64,000 nt of DNA from Flocculibacter collagenilyticus (GTDB taxonomy: Bacteria; Pseudomonadota; Gammaproteobacteria; Enterobacterales; Alteromonadaceae). The notes under the pieces were generated by a model. That model saw only the letters and a list, made by a program, of their open reading frames with translations, was not told the origin of the DNA and did not search any database. Of this stretch, positions 56,983 to 64,000 are shown piece after piece (positions within the stretch are counted from its first letter, which is position 1; each line of letters begins with the position of its first letter). The translations under genes were made by a program, and so were the position numbers. The stretch spans positions 2,170,001 through 2,234,000 of the forward strand of contig NZ_CP059888.1 in the NCBI RefSeq assembly GCF_016469335.1. The letters run 5' to 3'.

Positions 56983-59900
56983 ATGAAGCGTATGTTAATT
57001 AACGCGACACAAATTGAAGAATTGCGTGTTGCATTGGTTGACGGTCAGCGCCTTTACGATTTAGATATCGAAAGCCCTGGTCACGAACAAAAAAAAGCCA
57101 ATATATACAAAGGTAAAATTACCCGCGTTGAACCTAGCCTTGAAGCTGCTTTCGTTGATTACGGAGCAGAGCGTCATGGTTTCCTTCCATTAAAAGAAAT
57201 CGCAAAAGTATACTTTCCTGAAGGTTATACATTTGACGGCCGCCCTAATATCAAAGATGTTATTCACGAAGGACAAGAAGTACTTGTTCAAGTAGATAAA
57301 GAAGAGCGCGGTCAAAAAGGTGCAGCATTAACAACATTTATTAGCCTAGCTGGTAGTTACTTAGTGCTGATGCCAAACAACCCAAGAGCCGGTGGTATTT
57401 CTCGTCGTATTGAAGGTGATGAAAGAACTGAGCTAAAAGCTGCACTAAGCCAACTGGACCTGCCTAAAGGCATGGGGCTAATTGTACGCACTGCTGGTGT
57501 TGGTAAATCTTATGAAGAGCTTGCTTACGACTTAAAAGCACTGTTGCAGCATTGGGAAGCCATTCAGGAAGCAGCAGACCGTGGTCCGGCGCCTTTCCTT
57601 ATCCACCAAGAAAGTAACGTTATCTTTAGAGCAATTCGCGATTACTTGCGCCGTGATATTGGTGAAATTTTAATAGATAACCCTAAAATTTTCGAAGAAG
57701 CGCGTGCGAATATCGAACGATTCCGACCTGATTTCGTTAATCGTATTAAAACTTATCAAGGTGATGTGCCGTTATTTACTCACTACCAAATTGAGAGTCA
57801 AATAGAGTCAGCATTCCAGCGCGAAGTTCGCCTTCCTTCTGGCGGTTCAATCGTGATTGATCCTACTGAAGCATTAACATCGATTGATATTAACTCTTCA
57901 AAAGCGACTAAAGGCGGCGACATTGAAGAAACCGCGCTAAATACTAATTTAGAAGCGGCTGATGAAATTGCACGCCAATTGCGACTACGTGATTTAGGCG
58001 GCTTAATTGTTATCGACTTTATTGACATGACGCCAATTCGCAACCAACGCGAAGTGGAAAATAGACTGAAAGATGCTGTAAGGCAAGATCGCGCCAGAGT
58101 GCAAATTGGCAAAATTTCTCGTTTCGGTTTATTAGAAATGTCACGTCAACGACTTCGCCCTTCATTAGGTGATGCAAGCCAGCATTCATGCCCTCGTTGT
58201 AACGGACAAGGCACTGTTCGTGGCACAGAGTCTATCGCATTATCTATTCTTCGTTTAATGGAAGAAGAAGCGATTAAAGAGCATACAACTAGCGTTCAAG
58301 CACAAGTACCAGTGTCTGTAGCTACCTACCTATTAAATGAAAAGCGCTCTGGTGTAACTCGTATTGAGAATCGACACAATGTTGCCGTTACGATTATTCC
58401 TAATCAACACCTTGATACGCCTAACTACGAAGTTACCCGAATTCGTAAAGATGAAACGGTTGAAGACGTTAGTTACAACCTTGTCGCTAAGCCAGCGCAA
58501 GAAAAAATTGAAATTCGTACAGAAGAAGTAAAAAAAGAGCAGCCAGTGTTAAGTGGTGTAGTTACACCAAAAGCGCCTGCGCCAGCACCTGCTAAGGCGA
58601 AAGAAAAGGCAACACAAGAAGACTCAATTTTTACTAAGGTAACAGGCTGGTTAAAGTCGTTGTTTGCCACTGAAGAAGAAGTTAAACCTGTTGCCAAAAC
58701 TAAGCAACAAAGGCCTAATCAAGATAGAAATAAGCGTAAACGTCCCGCTCAGGCTCGTAAGCAGAATGACAGAGATGGCCGTAACGATAATCGTAAACAA
58801 AATAATCAACGCGATTCGCAACGAGACGCACATTCAAATCAAACGAATAGAAATAAGTCTCAAGATAATAGGCAGAAAGATCATAAGTCTAAAGAGCAAA
58901 AAGTTGCAGAACGCAGACAACGCAGAAATATGCGCAAGAAAGTGCGTGTATCTGAACAACCTGAAGAGCTAGCTTCAAATAACAATGCTGTTGACAATAC
59001 TGCAAGCGATATAGCTCAACAAACTCCGAAGAAAAAAGCGGCTAACAAACAAGAAGCTAAAAAAGAGCATAAGCGCGAAACTCAAGCTAAAAAGCAAGAG
59101 CAGAGCAATGCTACTGATAAAGCTTTTGACACAGCAAATAAGCACGCCGATGTGCAAGCCGAAAATGTTGAGGTAAAAAGCACTGAGCTTAAAAATGCAG
59201 AAAAGCATACTGATGAAGTAAGTGATACTGCAGAAAACAAAAAAGAAGGTCGCACACGCAGCCGCCGCTCACCTCGTCATTTAAGAGCAGCAGGCCAAAA
59301 ACGTAAGCGTAATAATGATTCAGAGGGTGATTTTAACTTTGACAATATAAATAGTGCGGCTGAAGAGGCTAAGCAAACATCTGTTACTGACACTAAGCCT
59401 TCATCTGAAGAGCCGCAAGAAGCCCTAAACGAACATCAAGTTGCCACCGATACATCGACAAATGCAACTGATGCGAAATCTTCTTCTGCTCAAATTATTC
59501 ATGAAGCTGATATGCCAGTAAGTAAAAATGATGTAATTGCAGCTGATGCAAAACCAAAGGCAGAAAAACAGACATCCACTGAAGACGTTAATAGTAATAA
59601 GCAGGCTGACAGTAAACAGCCGGTGACGTCTAAAGCTGACTTGGCTGAAAGTGTTGAAGCAGCTTCGGACACATCACTTACAGATGCGAATGTAGCTGCT
59701 GATACAGATGCCACTGTTAAAAGCGAAGCGAACAATACTTTAGTGGACTCTCAAGAGAAAGAAAGTAGCAAGCAAAAAGCAGAAGCACATGCCATATCTG
59801 CAAATGCTGACAGCACTGAGGAAAAAGCTAAAGTTGAAGTAGAAAGCGAGCTTGATCTAACAAACAATGATGACATGGCAGCCAAAAAATCTGTTATGCC

Positions 59901-60102
59901 AACATTAAGTGTGGGTAATAGATATAAGCACAGTATCAATGCGCCAATGACCAAAGCACATTCAATTGCATCTAATAATACTGAAGAAGTGATTGGTGCC
60001 ATGGAAATCAGTGAGCGTGCAGATATTGCTATTGCTTCAAAACAAGCAGGTACCATGCATGCGGAGTATAAGGCATCATCGGAGCCTCATAAGCCAGCAT
60101 AG
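56983..60102 (+). CDS. rne: Ribonuclease E
   Basis: The 1039-residue protein has the whole catalytic half: [21 protein letters not shown]1 domain ([20 protein letters not shown]), 5' sensor, DNase I-like domain ([20 protein letters not shown], with the metal aspartates) and the zinc link CPRCNGQG with Cys403 and Cys406. From about 540 the chain is disordered. Residues about 546-562 ([17 protein letters not shown]) look like the amphipathic membrane-binding helix; 570-660 is Arg/Lys/Asn/Gln-rich (RNA binding); 660-960 is Ala/Asp/Glu-rich; and APMTKA near the end recalls a conserved motif of the E. coli tail. It likely forms a degradosome at the inner membrane. Confidence 0.96.
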   Translation: MKRMLINATQIEELRVALVDGQRLYDLDIESPGHEQKKANIYKGKITRVEPSLEAAFVDYGAERHGFLPLKEIAKVYFPEGYTFDGRPNIKDVIHEGQEVLVQVDKEERGQKGAALTTFISLAGSYLVLMPNNPRAGGISRRIEGDERTELKAALSQLDLPKGMGLIVRTAGVGKSYEELAYDLKALLQHWEAIQEAADRGPAPFLIHQESNVIFRAIRDYLRRDIGEILIDNPKIFEEARANIERFRPDFVNRIKTYQGDVPLFTHYQIESQIESAFQREVRLPSGGSIVIDPTEALTSIDINSSKATKGGDIEETALNTNLEAADEIARQLRLRDLGGLIVIDFIDMTPIRNQREVENRLKDAVRQDRARVQIGKISRFGLLEMSRQRLRPSLGDASQHSCPRCNGQGTVRGTESIALSILRLMEEEAIKEHTTSVQAQVPVSVATYLLNEKRSGVTRIENRHNVAVTIIPNQHLDTPNYEVTRIRKDETVEDVSYNLVAKPAQEKIEIRTEEVKKEQPVLSGVVTPKAPAPAPAKAKEKATQEDSIFTKVTGWLKSLFATEEEVKPVAKTKQQRPNQDRNKRKRPAQARKQNDRDGRNDNRKQNNQRDSQRDAHSNQTNRNKSQDNRQKDHKSKEQKVAERRQRRNMRKKVRVSEQPEELASNNNAVDNTASDIAQQTPKKKAANKQEAKKEHKRETQAKKQEQSNATDKAFDTANKHADVQAENVEVKSTELKNAEKHTDEVSDTAENKKEGRTRSRRSPRHLRAAGQKRKRNNDSEGDFNFDNINSAAEEAKQTSVTDTKPSSEEPQEALNEHQVATDTSTNATDAKSSSAQIIHEADMPVSKNDVIAADAKPKAEKQTSTEDVNSNKQADSKQPVTSKADLAESVEAASDTSLTDANVAADTDATVKSEANNTLVDSQEKESSKQKAEAHAISANADSTEEKAKVEVESELDLTNNDDMAAKKSVMPTLSVGNRYKHSINAPMTKAHSIASNNTEEVIGAMEISERADIAIASKQAGTMHAEYKASSEPHKPA

Positions 60103-60183
60103 TCAATGAGTTTTACTAAATTGTTAGCGTCATACAGGTAAAGCTAAAATGGCGAACATATAAGTAATTCACTAAAATAATCA

Positions 60184-60209
60184 AGCCAGCACACGTTGCT
60201 GGCTTTTTT
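60184..60209 (+). terminator. Intrinsic terminator of rne
   Basis: GCCAGCA and TGCTGGC form a 7-base stem followed by six T, 82 bases after the stop. Confidence 0.85.
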
Positions 60210-60547
60210 GTGCGTTTTATTAATTTAAAAAGCCTTCTCCTCTCCTTTCTTCTTACTCCTTTATTTTTTCTTTTACCTAATATTTACACAGATTATTTGA
60301 ATATTTATTTCTCTGAATTGCCAAACCAAAAATATAAATGCTATGCCCCCACTCATCTTGTCATTCATGAACTATATTTCATAATGTCTATAGTTATTAA
60401 TTGTTAAGCTTCTATATGTAAATAAGTGCTCCAATTAGTTAACACCTTTAAAAATATGAATACGTAGCACTTGATTTTATTCTAATGTAGTATAAGCGCT
60501 CAAAAATTATGAAGCTTAAATAATTAAGCCTGTTTAGAGGTGAAGGT
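60210..60547. other. Gene-free stretch between rne terminator and sensor gene
   Basis: AT-rich sequence of 338 bases. A 65-codon frame at 60210-60407 begins inside the terminator T-run without a ribosome site and is not taken as a gene. GAGGTGAAGG at 60537-60546 is the ribosome site of the next gene. Confidence 0.45.
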
Positions 60548-63500
60548 TTGCGTTATTTATTCGGAATTGTTTTATTTTGTGTAGTATTGAATATTCATGC
60601 AAAAGAAACAGTTAAACTAGAACAACTCTCGCTTGACGAAGGGCTAAGCCAAGGCGAAGTCCAAAGTATGTTGCAGGATCACGAGGGATTTTTATGGTTA
60701 GGCACTCAGCAAGGATTAAATCTATTTGATGGATATCGAATTCAGCTTGTTAGCGGGCCTGAAAATATACTGCAAATCCAAAGCATCAGCAGTTTATATC
60801 AAGATAATAAAAATAGGATTTGGGTAGGCTCAACGCCAAATCGTAACTTTATCATCGATAAACAAACTGGTGAGATAGAGGAAATTGATCCTCCTTTCCC
60901 TACAGATTATGATATTTGGGACTCTTCTTTTGGTGATATTAAACCCGCTAAAGGCGATGACTTATGGTTAGCGACTCTTACCGCTATCTTTTATTATAAT
61001 GCTACACAGCATAGTGTTGAATTTTTTACAGAATTCCAAAGTATATTAAACGACAACAATATTATTAGAAAAATCATCCAGATTGATGATTATTTATTTG
61101 TCGCTACCAGTAATGGCCTTTACCGTGTTTCTATTGCAACCAAAGAAGTCGTTCATATCGACTACTTATCCTTACTCACTAAAGATAAAGCACCGCCATC
61201 AGAAGACAGTTTAAACGTTAAGGGGTTTTATCTTTCCGACAATCGTACATTGTTATTAGGCACTGTTGCTGGTTTATATCAAGTTGCTATCGAGCAGCTA
61301 CTTACAAATGTAAACTCACAGTCTACAACTCCTTCTATAAGTATCCTTGCAAAAGAACTGGTGCCTGAATTAAATATATGGAAATTAATTGAAGAATCAG
61401 AACATTATTGGTTAGCAACGAACGATGGCTTATACAAATTACATAAAAATCAAGAGTTAGAACATATTGTCCGCCTTTCAGAAACTGTCTATCAAATAGC
61501 GGATGACGATATTCAGTCAATGATTAAGGATAAAGAAGGGAATATATGGCTAGCTAGTAGGAATGACGGTGTATTTAAGTTAAAACCTGACGAAGGACAT
61601 TTTACATTCTATTATCAGTCGGGCATTCCAAACTATTCATTAAGTGAAAATACGGTTTGGGCTAGCCGGGAAGATCAACACGGTAATTACTGGGTGGGCA
61701 CCGATAACGGATTAAATCATATTAATACTCGCACAGGAAAAATAACTCAACTTCTGGTGAACCCAAACAAAAAAGAACGCTTTAGTAACTCAACCGTTAT
61801 CGATTTAGAAATACAAGGTAATACTGTATGGGCGATTACGGGTGGTGGTATTAAGCGATTTAATACTGAAACGTTACAAGAAGAACTGCTATTAATACCT
61901 GAAAATGCAAAAGACGTTTTTCAAGAGGTTGCGAACGATCTTGAGTTTGTCGATGAACACACCATGCTCATATTGAATGATGGCAACATCCTATTCTTCG
62001 ATACCAATACAGGCAAAATAACAACTAAAGAGTCTGACACGCCAAGCGAAAAAATTACCGACATGTTAGTCAAAACTGTGGGTCGAGATCATAACGATGA
62101 AAACACAATTTTAGTGTCAATGGTAGACAAAGTAATAAAGTATGATTTACAAACCGGTGCGCGTAGCTCGCTACATGAGCTACCTCCTTCCGATAAGCCT
62201 CGCACCACTGCCACAGATACTGTCAATGACGGCACTAAAACATGGATTGCTTACAGCGGCTTTGGTGTCTACGTTATTGATAATAAAACGGGTAAAGAAC
62301 TTAATCATATTACGAGTTTAAATGGCTTGCCTGATAACTCCATACATCAACTTTTTGTAGATGATAATGGGTATATTTGGGCTACATCCAATACAGGCTT
62401 AATTAGAATTAATCCGTCTAGTTACCAAGTTAGAACTTACGGTACAAAAGACGGATTAATGACCAGTGAGTTTAATGGAGGAGCTAGTACAAAAACTAAA
62501 AACGGTACTCTGTTACTTGGCAGTATTAAAGGGTTGGTTAAGGTATCACCTTCCGACCTATTAAAAAGCAATACAGACAGTAATCTAAAAACAAATATAA
62601 CTAATATTTCTTTACTATCAAGAGATTTAGGTCCCTCATTTGGTGGGCAAGGCGGACAAACCATAGAAATACGCCATGACGATTATGGATTAAAGCTCCA
62701 ATTCTCGGCTTTAAGTTATTCTTATCCCAAAAAAATGAAGTATAAATATTGGCTTGAAGGGGACACTGAAACGCCGCCCACAGTCGTCTCAACCAGTGAA
62801 TTGTTCTTACCAAAACTGTCACCGGGTAATACAACTTTTAATGTAAGTGTTATTGACTATGAAACGGGTAAGGAATCCCCTCCGACAAAGTTGTTCCTAG
62901 TAGTGCATCCATCACCCTTCTTGTCATGGTGGGCATTACTCATATATTTCACCATTGCATCTATCGCTATTTTCTTGGTATATCGCCAAAAGCGTAAGCG
63001 CCAAATAGAGCTTATTAAAGCGCATAAAGTGTTAAAAAGAAGTGAGGAGCGCCTTCAACTTGCTCTCAGTGGGAGTGACAGTGGCTTGTGGGATTGGCAA
63101 GCCAATGAAAATCTAATGTTTGAACCTAGAGTGAGTTCTCAGAGTAAACAGGAACAAGTTCCTTTCAATTATAAGCTGTCCTTTATTCACCCTGAAGATC
63201 AGGCGTTATTCTTACAAAACTGGAATACATTCATCAGTGGTGAATCAGATGTATTTGACCTAACCTACCGAATGAAGGGCGAACACGACAATTGGGTTTG
63301 GTATAGAGATTTAGCACGAGTATCGCAAGAAGGCTCAGCGGGTGATGCTCAACGTGTAACTGGCACATATACAGATATCACAGAAGTAAAAGATGACAAA
63401 GATAAAGTAGCGCTGTTTAGTGAGGCATTCCAAAGTACACGTGATGTGGTGATTATTACCAATAAGATTTTAAATGTTATCGCTGCAAATAATGCCTTTT

Positions 63501-64000
63501 TCGTGACAACAGGCTTCACTCACGATCAAATTATTAATCAATCACCTACCTTTATTCATAGCACAGAAGGAAAAACTAATTTCCTAGCGCACATCACTGG
63601 CGCACTTCACGATAAAGGGCATTGGGAAGGTGAAGGTGTACTCGTAAGGCGTCACCGATTGAGCCTGCCTGTATTGATAAATGCGACCTCTTTTACCGAT
63701 GAGCGAAATAATACGCAGTATGTATTTGCTATTACAGATATTAGCGAGCAAAAAATTGCTGAGCAAAAACTAAAACGTTTAGCCAACTATGATCCGCTTA
63801 CAGGCTTACCAAATAGAGCACTCATGTTAGATAGGGTTGCACATGCAATCACACATGCAATCAGAACTAATTCCAAGTTCGCCGTATTTTTCCTAGATTT
63901 AGATAGGTTTAAGCAAATAAACGATACGTTAGGCCATGACGTAGGTGATGAGTTACTCATTAACGTATCTAGAATGTTGTCGGCTGCGGTAAGACGTGAT
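60548..64000 (+). CDS. Large propeller-PAS-GGDEF sensor protein, cut by window edge
   Basis: A frame of 1151 codons from TTG 60548 (after GAGGTGAAGG) to the window end. A signal peptide (LFGIVLFCVVLNIHA) precedes about 700 residues of two-component-regulator-propeller repeats: DHEGFLWLGTQQGLNLFDG, DKEGNIWLASRNDGVFKL, DDNGYIWATSNTGLIRI. A Y_Y_Y-type domain follows (LQFSALSYSYPKKMKYKYWLEG), then a membrane helix at about 790-812, PAS-like domains (about 835-950 and 960-1070) and from about 1075 a GGDEF domain (YDPLTGLPNRALMLDRV, FLDLDRFKQINDTLGHDVGD). The GGDEF motif itself lies past the edge, so activity and any EAL domain cannot be judged. It senses a periplasmic signal and probably controls c-di-GMP. 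Confidence 0.88.
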   Translation, partial: MRYLFGIVLFCVVLNIHAKETVKLEQLSLDEGLSQGEVQSMLQDHEGFLWLGTQQGLNLFDGYRIQLVSGPENILQIQSISSLYQDNKNRIWVGSTPNRNFIIDKQTGEIEEIDPPFPTDYDIWDSSFGDIKPAKGDDLWLATLTAIFYYNATQHSVEFFTEFQSILNDNNIIRKIIQIDDYLFVATSNGLYRVSIATKEVVHIDYLSLLTKDKAPPSEDSLNVKGFYLSDNRTLLLGTVAGLYQVAIEQLLTNVNSQSTTPSISILAKELVPELNIWKLIEESEHYWLATNDGLYKLHKNQELEHIVRLSETVYQIADDDIQSMIKDKEGNIWLASRNDGVFKLKPDEGHFTFYYQSGIPNYSLSENTVWASREDQHGNYWVGTDNGLNHINTRTGKITQLLVNPNKKERFSNSTVIDLEIQGNTVWAITGGGIKRFNTETLQEELLLIPENAKDVFQEVANDLEFVDEHTMLILNDGNILFFDTNTGKITTKESDTPSEKITDMLVKTVGRDHNDENTILVSMVDKVIKYDLQTGARSSLHELPPSDKPRTTATDTVNDGTKTWIAYSGFGVYVIDNKTGKELNHITSLNGLPDNSIHQLFVDDNGYIWATSNTGLIRINPSSYQVRTYGTKDGLMTSEFNGGASTKTKNGTLLLGSIKGLVKVSPSDLLKSNTDSNLKTNITNISLLSRDLGPSFGGQGGQTIEIRHDDYGLKLQFSALSYSYPKKMKYKYWLEGDTETPPTVVSTSELFLPKLSPGNTTFNVSVIDYETGKESPPTKLFLVVHPSPFLSWWALLIYFTIASIAIFLVYRQKRKRQIELIKAHKVLKRSEERLQLALSGSDSGLWDWQANENLMFEPRVSSQSKQEQVPFNYKLSFIHPEDQALFLQNWNTFISGESDVFDLTYRMKGEHDNWVWYRDLARVSQEGSAGDAQRVTGTYTDITEVKDDKDKVALFSEAFQSTRDVVIITNKILNVIAANNAFFVTTGFTHDQIINQSPTFIHSTEGKTNFLAHITGALHDKGHWEGEGVLVRRHRLSLPVLINATSFTDERNNTQYVFAITDISEQKIAEQKLKRLANYDPLTGLPNRALMLDRVAHAITHAIRTNSKFAVFFLDLDRFKQINDTLGHDVGDELLINVSRMLSAAVRRD

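Noticed and set aside
60210-60407. 65-residue hydrophobic frame after rne
   Set aside because: It begins in the terminator T-run with no ribosome site.

Overview
The window reads as chromosome of an AT-rich marine gammaproteobacterium of the Alteromonadales. The Colwellia/Thalassotalea side of that order is my best guess. This rests on gene content and synteny seen here, not on any search. Supporting points are E. coli-like blocks (rluE-nudJ-mnmA-hflD-purB beside icd; fabA beside rmf; rne | rluC ... rpmF-plsX-fabD-fabG-acpP-fabF-pabC-mltG-tmk-holB-tatD), two different isocitrate dehydrogenases side by side as known from Colwellia maris, and several families common in marine Alteromonadales.

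Layout. 1-5.9 kb is accessory: a glutathionyl-hydroquinone reductase cut by the left edge, a zinc-knuckle/pentapeptide/K+ channel fusion, a DUF4442 hotdog protein, an esterase-TPR protein, two unknown proteins, and three REP-like palindromes, each placed 3' of a minus-strand gene. 6-13.8 kb is central metabolism: acs, sufS-sufE, and ppsA divergent from its regulator ppsR. At 14 kb two tRNA genes (Leu-UAA then Gly-GCC, minus strand) follow a near-consensus promoter with a GC-rich discriminator. 14.4-22.3 kb holds an unusual protein that may descend from HD-GYP domains, an M16 lipoprotein protease, a MITE-like nested palindrome (19871-20139) and a secreted metalloprotease with two C-terminal PPC domains. 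22.3-25.3 kb is a LysR regulator divergent from an SDR and an Old Yellow Enzyme. 25.3-29.4 kb has an M23 peptidase overlapping a duplicated QueD-like protein, then fabA with a FabR-type palindrome sitting exactly in its promoter spacer, rmf, and a 52-residue membrane protein that I found by reading the sequence.

29.4-41.5 kb: icd and monomeric icd2, the rluE-to-purB block, the ribosomal oxygenase roxA, a GNAT protein and a leucine-type dehydrogenase. A possible small structured RNA lies between convergent genes at 41.8-41.9 kb. 41.9-60.1 kb: a PhoD-like phosphatase, then one long minus-strand run from rluC to tatD (interrupted by maf on the plus strand) covering fatty-acid synthesis, ribosomal protein L32, folate, cell-wall and DNA-replication functions, and rne on the plus strand. 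In this run fabH is absent from its usual place between plsX and fabD, and hairpins after acpP and fabF suggest staged termination. The window ends inside a large sensor protein (beta-propeller, membrane anchor, PAS, GGDEF).

I see no CRISPR array, no prophage and no complete insertion sequence. The best candidates for something undescribed are the zinc-knuckle/pentapeptide channel, the half-swapped QueD duplication, the 52-residue membrane protein, the HD-GYP-like remnant and the structured-RNA candidate. None of these is proven here.
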